A stretch of DNA of 64,000 nt from an uncultured Eubacterium sp. (GTDB lineage Bacteria > Bacillota > Clostridia > Oscillospirales > Acutalibacteraceae), in contig CAJTZJ010000011.1 of NCBI GenBank assembly GCA_910583925.1, forward strand, positions 1-64,000. The letters are read 5' to 3'. Each line of letters starts with the position of its first letter. Position 1 is the first letter of the stretch. Of the stretch, positions 25,555 through 35,700 are shown one piece after another. The translations under genes and the position numbers were made by a program. Under the pieces are notes generated by a model. It did no database searches. It was not told the DNA's origin and saw only the letters and a list, made by a program, of their open reading frames with translations.

Positions 25555-26397
25555 ATGATATATATGTTTATTTCAGCAGTTATAGCTTTAATCATTATTT
25601 TTTGTTATTATCAGAATAATAAAATAGATATAACCGAATACCGAATTGAAAGTGATAAAATAAAAAGCAGCTTAACAATTGCTCAGCTTTCAGATATGCA
25701 CTCAAAGCCATTTAAAAAGGTTATTGAAAAATTGAAAGCAATTAAGCCGGATGTAATTATGATTACAGGCGATTTTATTAACGATCACGGCAAAAACAAA
25801 GAGAAAATGTTTGAAATAGGAAAAGAGCTTTTAAGCCTTTCCCCTGTTTATTACATTACAGGAAACCACGAACGAAGACTGGATTATTTTGATGTTTTGA
25901 TGAAGGAATTAAGCGATTTAGGATTTACGGTTCTGCTCAATGATATTTCCGAAGAAATAATAAACGGAAACCGAATAACCGTTTTAGGACTTGATGAAAA
26001 TCAGGCCAGCTTTGAAGATTATAAGGCACGAAAAAAAGGCACTTTCGTTTATAAGAATATGCAGCCATATTTTGATAAGCTTGAAAAAAGCAACGGATTT
26101 AAGATTGTTTTAAGCCATTTTCCCGAAAACTTTGAAACTGTAAAAGAAAACAATTATTCCCAATACAATTTTGACCTTCAGCTTTCAGGACACGCACACG
26201 GCGGGCAGTTTATTTTACCGTTTATCGGACCTGTATTCAGCCCCGGACAAGGTCTGTTCCCGAAATATGCACGCGGCAGCTTTGGAGAAAAGCCACGGCT
26301 TATAATCAGCAGAGGACTCGGAAATTCGGAATTTCCGCTGAGATTATTCAATCATCCCGAAATCAATATAATAAAACTGACTAAACCACAGGAATAA
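25555..26397 (+). CDS. Membrane-anchored metallophosphoesterase (YkuE-like)
   Basis: The only plus-strand gene in the window. The 280-residue protein has an N-terminal membrane helix (about 3-18) and then a calcineurin-type phosphoesterase domain with metal motifs LSDMH, TGDF, GNHE, LSHFP and SGHAHGG, all intact. Family members hydrolyse phosphoesters at the membrane (LpxH- or YkuE-like); the substrate is unknown here. I chose the ATG at 25555, six bases after AAGAGGTG; the upstream GTG lies within that site. It ends in a hairpin terminator and is convergent with the next gene. Confidence 0.88.
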   Translation: MIYMFISAVIALIIIFCYYQNNKIDITEYRIESDKIKSSLTIAQLSDMHSKPFKKVIEKLKAIKPDVIMITGDFINDHGKNKEKMFEIGKELLSLSPVYYITGNHERRLDYFDVLMKELSDLGFTVLLNDISEEIINGNRITVLGLDENQASFEDYKARKKGTFVYKNMQPYFDKLEKSNGFKIVLSHFPENFETVKENNYSQYNFDLQLSGHAHGGQFILPFIGPVFSPGQGLFPKYARGSFGEKPRLIISRGLGNSEFPLRLFNHPEINIIKLTKPQE

Positions 26398-26410
26398 TCC
26401 TGTGGTTTTT
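26383..26410 (+). terminator. Terminator after the metallophosphoesterase gene
   Basis: An 11-bp perfect stem with a 4-base loop (ATAA, part of the stop region) is followed by T residues on the plus strand. It lies between two convergent genes and overlaps the final codons of the plus-strand gene. The minus-strand side has only a short T stretch, so it would be a weaker stop for the opposing gene. Confidence 0.8.
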
Positions 26411-26415
26411 ATAAA

Positions 26416-27036
26416 TTATACTTTTGCGAATTTCTCGCCTACCTCATTTAACATATATACACCGTTACTTAAATCAGTTAACTTATTCTGCAGCGCTGCT
26501 ACCTTTTCCTGCTTTAATGAAAAGGTAATTGCAACATTATCCGAAAATGCAGTGTTTTCTACATTTGCATCAAAATCGGAAAGCAAAATATTCATTCTTT
26601 CATAAAAGCTGTATTCCACCGAAACAGTTAATATCTTGCAGGGTGCCATTGTAATTATATTCCCTGCTTCAACAGCTATTTTAGAGCCATGAGAATATGC
26701 TCTTACCAGACCGCCGGCACCAAGAAGTGTTCCGCCGAAATAACGGGTTACAACAACACAAACATCAACCAGATGATTCTTTAAAATCACATCAAGAACC
26801 GGCACACCCGCTGTTCCTGACGGTTCGCCGTCATCACTGTAGCGCTGAATATTATTATCCTTCAAAGCATAGGCATAAACGTTGTGCGTTGCATCCCAAT
26901 GCTTTGATTTAATACGATTGATGAAAGAAACAGCTTCCTCCTGTGTTTTAACAGGCTTTACATAGCCGATAAACTTTGATTTTTTTTCAATAAATTCATC
27001 AGAATTTTCAAATTCAACTGTTTTGTATTCTTTCAT
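26416..27036 (-). CDS. YigZ/IMPACT family protein
   Basis: A 206-residue protein of the YigZ/IMPACT family (UPF0029). The N-terminal domain carries KSKFIGYV, HWDATHNVYAY, DDGEPSGTAG and TRYFGGTLLGAGGLVRAY, all family hallmarks, followed by a small DUF1949 domain. Related proteins modulate translation stress signalling in eukaryotes; the bacterial role is unclear. The start at 27036 has GAGG four bases upstream. It is separated from rpmE by a strong terminator, so it may be poorly transcribed from that side or have its own promoter. Confidence 0.9.
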   Translation of the reverse strand: MKEYKTVEFENSDEFIEKKSKFIGYVKPVKTQEEAVSFINRIKSKHWDATHNVYAYALKDNNIQRYSDDGEPSGTAGVPVLDVILKNHLVDVCVVVTRYFGGTLLGAGGLVRAYSHGSKIAVEAGNIITMAPCKILTVSVEYSFYERMNILLSDFDANVENTAFSDNVAITFSLKQEKVAALQNKLTDLSNGVYMLNEVGEKFAKV

Positions 27037-27060
27037 AGTTAACCTCAGAATTTTAATATA

Positions 27061-27093
27061 AAAAAACAAAAAAGGCAACGATTTCGTTGCCTT
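27061..27093 (-). terminator. Terminator after rpmE
   Basis: On the minus strand a 9-bp GC-containing stem (85-93 paired with 72-80 of the 27000 block) and a 4-base loop is followed by a long T-rich run. It lies 12 bases after the rpmE stop. This makes rpmE a single-gene unit. Confidence 0.88.
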
Positions 27094-27104
27094 AATCATT
27101 TTGA

Positions 27105-27308
27105 TTAGTTCTTTTTGCCATATCTTCTGTTGAATCTGTCTACACGACCGCCTGTATCAACAAGCTTCTGCTTACCTGTATAGAATGGATGACACTTTGA
27201 ACAGATATCAACTTTGAGCTCGCTCTTAGTGCTTTTCGTTTCATAAGTTGCGCCACAAGCACATTTTACGGTGCAAGTTTCATAGTTTGGATGAATTCCG
27301 TCTTTCAT
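27105..27308 (-). CDS. rpmE: Ribosomal protein bL31 (zinc-binding type)
   Basis: The 67-residue large-subunit protein has the four zinc cysteines Cys16, Cys18, Cys36 and Cys39, which mark the C+ form expressed when zinc is plentiful, and the CHPFYTGKQ signature. I chose the ATG at 27308, six bases after AGAGGTG. It has its own promoter and terminator. Confidence 0.95.
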   Translation of the reverse strand: MKDGIHPNYETCTVKCACGATYETKSTKSELKVDICSKCHPFYTGKQKLVDTGGRVDRFNRRYGKKN

Positions 27309-27346
27309 TGTTTTCACCTCTTTACGATAATATCATAACATTTGGA

Positions 27347-27375
27347 ATAATAACACAAACAAAGTAAAAATGCAA
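27347..27375 (-). promoter_or_regulatory. Promoter of rpmE
   Basis: On the minus strand TTGCAT and TATTAT are separated by 17 bases, starting 15 bases after the addA stop. The -10 box is about 39 bases before the rpmE ATG. No clear terminator was seen between addA and this site. Confidence 0.6.
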
Positions 27376-27389
27376 GTGTTTTTTTTAAA

Positions 27390-30300
27390 TTATTTATAAC
27401 GGCATACTTTTCCAAGCTTAAATGAATACAAAACAGCTTCTTTAACATTTTTACGAAGTGCTTTTGAAACAGCCTTTTTATAAAATGCAATCTGATTATG
27501 ATACATTGAAAGAAGCTGCTTTTCCGTTTTAACCCTGTCTGTTTTATAATCAACAAGCACAAGCTCACCGTTTTCTTCAAACACGCAGTCTGAAATACCC
27601 TGAACTAAAATTTTTTCATCACTGTCTATCTCTTCAATATCACTTAGCCTAACAAAGGAAGAAACCTTAAATTCTCTGTACAGCTTATCCGAATTAAACA
27701 TTCTTTGAGCAAACTCGGAATGAAACAGTGCTGACAATTCTTCCCTGTTCAAGCTTTTTGCCTGCTCTTCAGTAAGATACGCCTTGCTCTGAAGTCTTGA
27801 AATTTCATCTTCAAGATTATCTTTTGCCCTCTTATAATCGCAATACTGCATAAAACTGTGCATTGCTGTTCCTTTTTCGCTTGGGCTTAATCCTTCATCA
27901 TTCATAAAAGCAGGCTTGCCTGACGCAAAATAATCAAAGCCCTTAACACTGTCATCAAGACTTGATGCAGTCCTTTTAGCAGCCATTGAAGATATCTTCA
28001 GATTGTCATATTCAAAGGAAAGTTTTTGTGCTATTTCGGAAACCATTTCAAAATCGGCCTCAGCCCTTTCGGCAGTTTCAGTCTCTTCGATTTCTTCTAC
28101 AGCATCAATAATCTCTATATCAAGCGGAAAATCCGCAGCAACCGTTTTAATATCAATATCCGCATAATCCCTGAGCTTTTTACCATTCTGATGCGTTAAT
28201 GCACTTAAAAGAATAATTTCCGCATCACTCTTGATATTTTTGCAAAGATAAGGAGAAATTCTGCCATCAGATATTTTAACCGAAAGCGAAGAAATCTTTG
28301 AAGCTATATCTTCAGCAGTAATAAAAGTGATAAACTGCTCTTTTGCTCTGGTTAATGCAACATAGAGCACCCGAAGATTTTCACTGATCAGAGCAACCTT
28401 ATTTTTTTCTTTCAATACTGCATAAGGAATCGTATTATAATTATAAAGCATTTCTTCATTATGCATCTTTAATCCTAAGCCCAATGCGGAATTAAGAAGC
28501 AGCTTATCCGATAAATCAAGCAGATTATATCTTCTGGAAGCACCTGCAAGAATTACAACAGGAAATTCCAGACCCTTTGAATGATGAATGCTCATTATTG
28601 AAACTGCATTTTCAGCAGCAGGATTAAGCACTGCACTGTCTATTCCGCTTTCACTTTCCTCAACCTTATCAATCAGGCGCATAAATGCCGTTAAACCAAC
28701 ACTGTTTGAATGATCAAAGGCAGCAGCAAAATCAATAAGCTTTGCAATATTTCTGCATCTCTGCTCACCATTTCCGAGAGCATTTACAAAAGCATAAACA
28801 GATTTATATTCACAGATATATCTGATAAACGCCGAAACAGCCATTGTTACAGATATTTTTCCCAGCATATCAATTTCTTCAAGAAAAGCAAGGACCTTTT
28901 CAGATTTTGAATTGACGATACTTGTATACAGATTTGTTTTAGAGCCTTCATTTTCGGTTTTTATTTCAGCCATTTCTTCTGCCGTAAAGCCATATAACGG
29001 CGACATCATAACAGACAGAAGCGGAATATCCTGCATAGGATTATCAATCACGCGAAGAAGAGAAAGCAGAATTTTAATTTCGTTGCTTTCAAATAAGTTG
29101 GAAGAATTATCTGCTATAACAGGAATACCGAATGATGTTAAAACCTCATTATACGCATGAATATGATTTTTTACAGATCTTAAAAGTATTGCAAAATCGC
29201 CGTATCTGATTGGTCTGTAGCTTTCACCGTCTTTTACCAGCTCACCGCTCTTTACCTTATTCAGAATTGTTTTAGCAATATATATTGCTTCGTTATTATC
29301 GAAAGCATCGCCTTTTGTATTATTTAATATTTTAACTTGTGCTGACGGAATATCACTATCCGTATATGATGCACCATAATTCAGAAACTCATCTTCATTG
29401 TAATCAATTTCTCCGACTTTTTCGTTCATAAAAGCGGAAAAAATATAGTTTACATACTTGCATATATTTTCTCTTGAACGGAAGTTTTTGTCCAGAATAA
29501 TTTTTGAATGTTCAGAATGGTTATTTTCATCATAATAATCATACTTATTTCTTTTTTCAATAAAAATCTGCGGCATAGCAAGCCTGAAGCGATAAATGCT
29601 TTGCTTAACATCGCCAACCATAAAGCAATTCTTACCATTTGAAAGCATTTGATAAATCAAATCCTGTGCTTCATTTGTATCCTGATACTCATCAACAAGA
29701 ATTTCATAAAAATTATTCTGCAGGTCCTCGGCAAGCTCTGATTTTGTTATACTACCATTTGCATCAACATTGGTTAAAAGATTTATTGCAAAATGCTCTA
29801 TGTCGGAAAAAGAATAACCGTTTCTTTCATGTTTAATGGAAAGAAGCTCATCATCATAAGCTTGAATAACCTCACAAAGCTTTCTAAGCAAAGGGTAAAG
29901 CGCCTTCATATCCTCAGTAAAATCTTCCTCCATAGCGCAGAACAAGGCGGGTAGTTCCTTGTTTACAATGCTTTTATAAATATCACGCCTTAAGGATATT
30001 TCTTCTTTTACAGGAGATATATAATTCCTTTTATTTGCAAGCCGAGGAAAACTGACACCTTTAAAGGCAAGTATAATTTCATCCCAGCCGTTATCTGTAC
30101 TTGCGAGCAGCTTATCAAATATACTTAAATCATCGGAAAGATTCTGAGAATATTTTTCAAACAGCTCATCAGCAGGATCAAGAAACTCAGTACATTTCAA
30201 AACAAGACTTTTACCATATTCAAGCGCAGATTTAACCTGTTCAATCAAATATGGATACCATACACTGTTCTTAAGTGATACATTCGGATTATAAAGCTCT

Positions 30301-30890
30301 GCCATATCGGAAAGCCACTTAATGGGAAATGGCTGTGCATAAATATAATTATGTATTTTTTTGATAGAAGAAACAAATGCCTTATCATCCTTTGGCTGAG
30401 ATAAAAGGTCTGTAAGCTGCAAAAAAGCACTGCTGTTTTCAGCATAAAATCTGTCAAGCACAGCATCCAATGCTATATCCGAAAGAATGTTAAGCTCAGC
30501 CTGATCAAGAATTGAAAAATCCTGATTCATACCAAGATTAAAGAAATTTTCTTTAACAAGATTCAGGCAGAAAGAATCTACTGTGCAGATTTTTGCACAG
30601 GAAAGCAAGGACATTTGCCTTACAGCGTTAAGATCACCGGGATTTTCTTTTATAACATCTTCCAGCTTTGATGCTATTCTTGATTTCATTTCAGCAGCCG
30701 CTGCATTTGTAAAGGTAACAATAAGAAGCCGGTCAACATTAACCGGATTTTCCGTGTCTGTAATTATCTGTTTAACCCTTTCAACAAGAACAGCAGTTTT
30801 TCCTGAACCTGCCGCTGCAGAAACAAGTATATTTGCATTTCTTGCATTTATTGCATTACTTTGCTGTTTTGTCCAATTCGGCAAGTTCAT
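27390..30890 (-). CDS. addA: ATP-dependent helicase/nuclease subunit A (AddA)
   Basis: One subunit of the AddAB helicase-nuclease that processes double-strand breaks for recombination. The 1166-residue protein has the UvrD-type P-loop AAAGSGKT (about 26-33), DEYQDTNEAQD, GDVKQSIYRF and HHSKGLEFPVV, and a C-terminal RecB-like nuclease domain with LVDYKTDRV. The ATG at 30890 is only one base from a strong AGGAGG site; a TTG two codons later has a 7-base gap and may be the true start. It overlaps addB by four bases. Confidence 0.95.
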   Translation of the reverse strand: MNLPNWTKQQSNAINARNANILVSAAAGSGKTAVLVERVKQIITDTENPVNVDRLLIVTFTNAAAAEMKSRIASKLEDVIKENPGDLNAVRQMSLLSCAKICTVDSFCLNLVKENFFNLGMNQDFSILDQAELNILSDIALDAVLDRFYAENSSAFLQLTDLLSQPKDDKAFVSSIKKIHNYIYAQPFPIKWLSDMAELYNPNVSLKNSVWYPYLIEQVKSALEYGKSLVLKCTEFLDPADELFEKYSQNLSDDLSIFDKLLASTDNGWDEIILAFKGVSFPRLANKRNYISPVKEEISLRRDIYKSIVNKELPALFCAMEEDFTEDMKALYPLLRKLCEVIQAYDDELLSIKHERNGYSFSDIEHFAINLLTNVDANGSITKSELAEDLQNNFYEILVDEYQDTNEAQDLIYQMLSNGKNCFMVGDVKQSIYRFRLAMPQIFIEKRNKYDYYDENNHSEHSKIILDKNFRSRENICKYVNYIFSAFMNEKVGEIDYNEDEFLNYGASYTDSDIPSAQVKILNNTKGDAFDNNEAIYIAKTILNKVKSGELVKDGESYRPIRYGDFAILLRSVKNHIHAYNEVLTSFGIPVIADNSSNLFESNEIKILLSLLRVIDNPMQDIPLLSVMMSPLYGFTAEEMAEIKTENEGSKTNLYTSIVNSKSEKVLAFLEEIDMLGKISVTMAVSAFIRYICEYKSVYAFVNALGNGEQRCRNIAKLIDFAAAFDHSNSVGLTAFMRLIDKVEESESGIDSAVLNPAAENAVSIMSIHHSKGLEFPVVILAGASRRYNLLDLSDKLLLNSALGLGLKMHNEEMLYNYNTIPYAVLKEKNKVALISENLRVLYVALTRAKEQFITFITAEDIASKISSLSVKISDGRISPYLCKNIKSDAEIILLSALTHQNGKKLRDYADIDIKTVAADFPLDIEIIDAVEEIEETETAERAEADFEMVSEIAQKLSFEYDNLKISSMAAKRTASSLDDSVKGFDYFASGKPAFMNDEGLSPSEKGTAMHSFMQYCDYKRAKDNLEDEISRLQSKAYLTEEQAKSLNREELSALFHSEFAQRMFNSDKLYREFKVSSFVRLSDIEEIDSDEKILVQGISDCVFEENGELVLVDYKTDRVKTEKQLLSMYHNQIAFYKKAVSKALRKNVKEAVLYSFKLGKVCRYK

Positions 30891-33800
30891 TCCTCCTTTA
30901 ATATTTCTAAAACCTCTTCATCTTTAAGCGCATCTATTTCTCTGTTTTTAATACTTCTTCTGTTTGCACAAACAGAAGCGTAGTCGCAAAATTCACAGGT
31001 TTTATCATGATTTTTGCCATGAATAGGATTTTGCTCTATATTACCGGACTGAAGATTATTTCCCATTTGTGCAATGAGATTTTCAACCTTTTTTCCGATT
31101 CTTCCAAGTTCCTCCAATGAAGCAAAACATCCCGAAAGCCCATTTTTTGTGGCTTTGACAGGGATATATTTTCCTTTCAGCTCCTTTTCCATTGAAGAAA
31201 GAATATCGTGGCTCTCATCATAAAGAACCAAGCCTTTCATTTTAAATTCCTTATTTTCTTCATTTACCAGCTTGTCTTTTTCTAAATTTCTTTCCGTTGA
31301 TAAAACCGACCTTGCAGCGTGCATATAAAGCACACCTGCAGGAATACCGCTGAATTCACTGCTTTTATCATTACATAAGGTAAATAAATACACAAACATC
31401 TGCAGATTAAGACCATAAACAATATCGGAAAGTGAAAACTTTTTATTGCCTGATTTGTAATCAATCACCCTTACATATCGGTTTCCGTTTTCTTCAAGAA
31501 TATCAACACGGTCAACCTCGCCTCTGATCTGAACGGTTCCCCCGCTTTGAAGATCAATCACTGTAGGTTTTACATCACCATCTTTATCAATATTCAGTTC
31601 AAAAGCTTTTGCACTGAATGCACTTTGAGAAAATTCAGCAGCAAGCCTTAAAACAACACTGTAAAGCATTTTGGAAAGCCTTAAAAACTGATATGTGAAA
31701 CGAGCGGAAAATTCTTCACTGTTTCCCATTTCATTTTTCAAATAACAGCGAAGATATTTATCTACTATAAGCCTTATTTCGCTTTCACTCATTTTACCGA
31801 GGCTTTCGGAACCAACTTCGCCAATAAGCTTTTCAAGCACATAATGAATAACCGTACCTGTTCTCATCGCATCCATTTCCGCTTTTTGACGCGGCTTTGC
31901 CATAAGACCGAATTTGCAGAAATATCTGAAACGGCAGTTAAAGAAATCTTCCAGCCTTGAAGCAGATAAATACATATCCTTTCCAAAAAGCTTTGTTGAT
32001 AATACACTGTCCTCTATCTTTATGTCGTCATTTTCACAAAGATTTCTGACAGAATCAAATCGAACATCCTTTTTAAAATATGCCTTCAGGCTTTCCGAAA
32101 ACACCGAATAATCATTGAATCTTTCAGCCATAAGCTCGAATGCTGCTGATTTGCTTTCAATCAAATCCATATCGGGAATATCCGTATACCTGATTTCTTT
32201 GATATTCGGAAAAAGCTTCTTAAGAGAGGTTACGATAATAGACGGAGTTGGATTTTTTCCGTTTCCAAGATAAGTAACCGTAAGCTTTTCACTTGCAGCA
32301 CTTACTGCCATATAGGCAAAATAGCGTTCCTGCAAATTAAGCGTTTCACCAAATGAATACAGCTCAAGAGCATTGTTGCTTAAAATTATTCTGTCATTTT
32401 CGGACAATAAACCGCCGCTTGTAACCGCCTGCGGAAACTCGCCTTCATTTGCTCCGAGAATATATACCGATTTGGGGTTATCAGCTCTCATTCTGTCTGC
32501 CTGACCGAACTGAACATTATCAAGACCCTGAGGCAACACACCCAAATCCTCACAGGAAATCATTATGTTAAACAGGGAAAGATAGTCTTTAACCGAAATC
32601 TCTTCATTTTGAAGGACAACAGCAAGCTGATTAAGAATATTCATTAAAATATCCCATACTCTTCCCTGCTCTTCAGCAAGTATGCTTTTTCCATATGAAG
32701 AAAGAGCTTCAGCAATCTCCTTCAGATGTTTATTAACATGAAAGGCAATTAAGCAATTATATATTGCTGCACCGATATCTTTGGCGTTTTCGGCTTTCAC
32801 GGCATTTTTAAAATGATTCAGCTTTTCAAAAAGATATGTTCTTGACACATTGATTTTATCAAGCTTCTTCCTGTCCTCTTCTGTTATTTCGGAAGCAAAG
32901 CCTTTTGTGGAAGCTTCAAAAGAACTGCTCCATTTTTTAACACCATTTATGTTCCAAAGATAAATATAGTTTTCAAGATTGCTTATACTTTTGGAATCCA
33001 GATCCGTTAAGCCTGTTTTTGCAAGACTTAAAATATCCTCTGATTTAAAGGAATAAACAGCCGTTCGCAACAGATACTGAACAAATACCATTAAAGGCTG
33101 GGTATTCACCGGCTGGCGTTCATCATCATAATAAGGAATCTGATACTTTCTGAACGCATAAACAATCTCATTTGCGTACAGATTTGAATCTCTGCAGATA
33201 ACGGCAATATCCTTTGCCTTTTGTCCGTTTCTTAATTCCTTTTTTATCTGAAGTGCTATGTAATCACATTCATCGGAAATGTTTTTTGCCGAATAGATTT
33301 CAACGGCATCGCTGTTATCAGTAAACTGATAGCTGTTCGCTGAAAACAGATGCTTTTCACAGCAACGAAGAGCATTGTTAACAGTTCTGTAATTCTCATC
33401 AAGATTAACAATATCCACAGCAATTTTATTTCTTTCAGCTATGAACTTCAGTGTTTCCGCATTTCTGTTTACATAAGAAAAAAGATTATATTTATCCCTG
33501 CAACCAAAAGAATCCGTTGCAAGAGTGACGGTTACATACTTTGCATTGGTAATGATAAGCTCAAGAATTTTATATTCATTGGCAACAAAGCCGTTAAAGC
33601 CGTCTATGAAAACACAGCGGCTTTTAAAATAATCTGTATCAGCAAGCTTTTTATAAAGCCTTGAAAGCTCATCCGAAGCATCATAATACTCATCTTTTAA
33701 CAAACTGTCATAAGCATTTATTATTTTGCTCATATCAATAAGCTTTAAGGAAAGAATTTCCCTGTCTACCTTTTCGGAAACAGAAGAAAGATTATCTGCA

Positions 33801-34198
33801 CTGATATCACAGGATTTCATTTCATCATAAATTTTAACCATAGCGGTTATAAAGGATGAGGAGTTAATCTTCTTATTAAACACTTTCAGTTCTTCACTGA
33901 CAATATCAATCGCTTTTTTCATTAAAACAGCTTTTGTGCCTTTTGAAATAACCGGAAGCTCATCTCCTCCGTAAAGCCTTGATGCCTCATTGCAAAGACG
34001 GGAAAAAGAAGAATTTTCCACTTTATTTATTCCGCTTTCTCCAAGTGAGGAAAGCAATCTGCGTTCGGCAGTAAAATTATACTGCTCAGGTGTTATGAGC
34101 AGTATATTTTCTTCTCCGCTTTTTACAAGCTTTTCAATCTCTTTAAAGCAGTATTCAGTTTTCCCATAGCCCGAACGGCCAAAAACAAAACGAAGCAT
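30887..34198 (-). CDS. addB: ATP-dependent helicase/nuclease subunit B (AddB)
   Basis: The partner of AddA, with Chi recognition and the second nuclease. The 1103-residue protein begins with the P-loop region GRSGYGKTEYCF, and its C-terminal nuclease contains VIDYKSGNKKF. An iron-sulfur site is visible: one Cys in FFNCRFRYF and the late C-x2-C-x5-C (CEFCDYASVC). The AddB P-loop is usually a pseudo-ATPase site. An AAGGTG lies four bases before the ATG. The addB-addA order is the usual one. Confidence 0.95.
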   Translation of the reverse strand: MLRFVFGRSGYGKTEYCFKEIEKLVKSGEENILLITPEQYNFTAERRLLSSLGESGINKVENSSFSRLCNEASRLYGGDELPVISKGTKAVLMKKAIDIVSEELKVFNKKINSSSFITAMVKIYDEMKSCDISADNLSSVSEKVDREILSLKLIDMSKIINAYDSLLKDEYYDASDELSRLYKKLADTDYFKSRCVFIDGFNGFVANEYKILELIITNAKYVTVTLATDSFGCRDKYNLFSYVNRNAETLKFIAERNKIAVDIVNLDENYRTVNNALRCCEKHLFSANSYQFTDNSDAVEIYSAKNISDECDYIALQIKKELRNGQKAKDIAVICRDSNLYANEIVYAFRKYQIPYYDDERQPVNTQPLMVFVQYLLRTAVYSFKSEDILSLAKTGLTDLDSKSISNLENYIYLWNINGVKKWSSSFEASTKGFASEITEEDRKKLDKINVSRTYLFEKLNHFKNAVKAENAKDIGAAIYNCLIAFHVNKHLKEIAEALSSYGKSILAEEQGRVWDILMNILNQLAVVLQNEEISVKDYLSLFNIMISCEDLGVLPQGLDNVQFGQADRMRADNPKSVYILGANEGEFPQAVTSGGLLSENDRIILSNNALELYSFGETLNLQERYFAYMAVSAASEKLTVTYLGNGKNPTPSIIVTSLKKLFPNIKEIRYTDIPDMDLIESKSAAFELMAERFNDYSVFSESLKAYFKKDVRFDSVRNLCENDDIKIEDSVLSTKLFGKDMYLSASRLEDFFNCRFRYFCKFGLMAKPRQKAEMDAMRTGTVIHYVLEKLIGEVGSESLGKMSESEIRLIVDKYLRCYLKNEMGNSEEFSARFTYQFLRLSKMLYSVVLRLAAEFSQSAFSAKAFELNIDKDGDVKPTVIDLQSGGTVQIRGEVDRVDILEENGNRYVRVIDYKSGNKKFSLSDIVYGLNLQMFVYLFTLCNDKSSEFSGIPAGVLYMHAARSVLSTERNLEKDKLVNEENKEFKMKGLVLYDESHDILSSMEKELKGKYIPVKATKNGLSGCFASLEELGRIGKKVENLIAQMGNNLQSGNIEQNPIHGKNHDKTCEFCDYASVCANRRSIKNREIDALKDEEVLEILKEE

Positions 34199-34206
34199 AT
34201 TACACC

Positions 34207-35700
34207 TTAATCAAAATTTTTCAAATCAAGCTTATCAAATGAAGACAGAAATTCTTTTAATTCCTTTGCAATTTTTTCTGAAACACCGGCATTATCATTC
34301 TCAAGATTAAGCGGAAGTATCGGATCATGAACAGAAAGGCGAAGCAAAAACCATCCTCCGTCTACATTGATTCTAACGCCCTCATAATTTTCTTTTTCAA
34401 CCTGCCAGCCTTCTCTTTTTTCAGCATATTCCGTTAACTGAGCAATAACCATTTCGCCGTATTCCTTAAAATCATCAAGTAATATCGGCACTCTGATTTC
34501 CATACTTTCGGCAGGCTCCTTGAGATTCTTAATCAAATCATCAATGGATTTTCCCTGTTTATTAAGTTTTGCAAGGAGAATAACAATTTTTGTTGCAAGA
34601 AAAGCACCATCATCAAGAAAATAATTCTCTTTAAGTGCCGCATGACCGCTTGTTTCAATAGCTAACGGAGAATTCACACCTGCATGATTGAGGTCTATTG
34701 ATTTGTCAATTACATTTTTATATCCACGCTTAAAGCGAAGCTGTTTCCCGCCTAACTCCTCTTCAATAAATGCTCTTAACCCATCTGAAGTAAGACTATC
34801 TGTAACAACTGTTCCGCCGTTATTGCCATCAAGAGCAATCACGGAAGCAAGTGCAACAAGGCGGTTTCTGTTTATTTCCTCTCCGCTTGAGCTTACACAG
34901 CCCATTCTGTCTACATCAGTATCAAAGATAAGTCCGAAATCAGAATTTGATTTTTTAACCATTTCACAGGCAGAAGCAATCGCCTCCTTATTTTCAGGAT
35001 TCGGAATATGATTCGGAAACATTCCGTTCGGCTCCAAAAACTGGCTTGCACTTATATCTGCACCTAAAGGTTTTAAAACCTTTTCAGCATAAAATCCACC
35101 AACTCCATTGCCCGCATCGACAGAAATTTTAAGATTTTCAAGAGGTTTTTCTCCATCCGCCGCCTCATCTATAATCCTGTTTTTCAGATGTTCACAGTAA
35201 ACTGTCATAAAATCATAGTTTATAACACTTCCCTCTTTGCTTCCGGGTTCTGCAGAATAAGCAATATGAAGAATATCCTTAACATCGCTTCCTTCAAGAC
35301 CACCGTTTTTTGTAAAAAATTTAAGTCCGTTTCTCTGATAAGGATGATGAGAAGCCGTTATTTCCAGTGAAGCATCCGCTTTAATATCCAGAACAATGGA
35401 CATAAACATTGCAGGCGTTGAAGAGAGACCGCAATCATAAACGGTAACACCCTCCGATGTAAAAGCCTTTACGGCAGCTTTTTTTATTCTGTCTGCCGAT
35501 ATTCTTGAATCATGACCTACTGCAATTTTTAAATCTTCTTTATTCTCTTTTTTTCTGAGCCAGATAACAAAGGCAGTGCATATTTTTTCAACAACCTCAT
35601 CTGTCAATTCAATTTCTTCTGTATCGGTTTTAACGGCAACACCTCTTATATCCGTACCGCTCTTTAATTTCATCAATTTATCTTCTGTAATCATCTGCAT
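34207..35700 (-). CDS. Phosphohexomutase (phosphomannomutase/phosphoglucomutase)
   Basis: Interconverts hexose 1- and 6-phosphates for sugar-nucleotide synthesis. The 497-residue protein has the phosphoserine loop TASHHP (Ser117), the metal loop DTDVDR (about 257-262), and the sugar-binding segment ETSGHAALKEN. It resembles the ManB/AlgC-type bacterial enzymes rather than GlmM, but the exact sugar preference cannot be told from sequence alone. It overlaps the end of the DUF2461 gene by 23 bases. Confidence 0.9.
   Translation of the reverse strand: MQMITEDKLMKLKSGTDIRGVAVKTDTEEIELTDEVVEKICTAFVIWLRKKENKEDLKIAVGHDSRISADRIKKAAVKAFTSEGVTVYDCGLSSTPAMFMSIVLDIKADASLEITASHHPYQRNGLKFFTKNGGLEGSDVKDILHIAYSAEPGSKEGSVINYDFMTVYCEHLKNRIIDEAADGEKPLENLKISVDAGNGVGGFYAEKVLKPLGADISASQFLEPNGMFPNHIPNPENKEAIASACEMVKKSNSDFGLIFDTDVDRMGCVSSSGEEINRNRLVALASVIALDGNNGGTVVTDSLTSDGLRAFIEEELGGKQLRFKRGYKNVIDKSIDLNHAGVNSPLAIETSGHAALKENYFLDDGAFLATKIVILLAKLNKQGKSIDDLIKNLKEPAESMEIRVPILLDDFKEYGEMVIAQLTEYAEKREGWQVEKENYEGVRINVDGGWFLLRLSVHDPILPLNLENDNAGVSEKIAKELKEFLSSFDKLDLKNFD

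Noticed and set aside
25555..26397. Possible horizontally acquired gene because it is the lone plus-strand gene
   Set aside because: Codon use looks like its neighbours and the family is a common housekeeping phosphoesterase, so orientation alone is not evidence of transfer.
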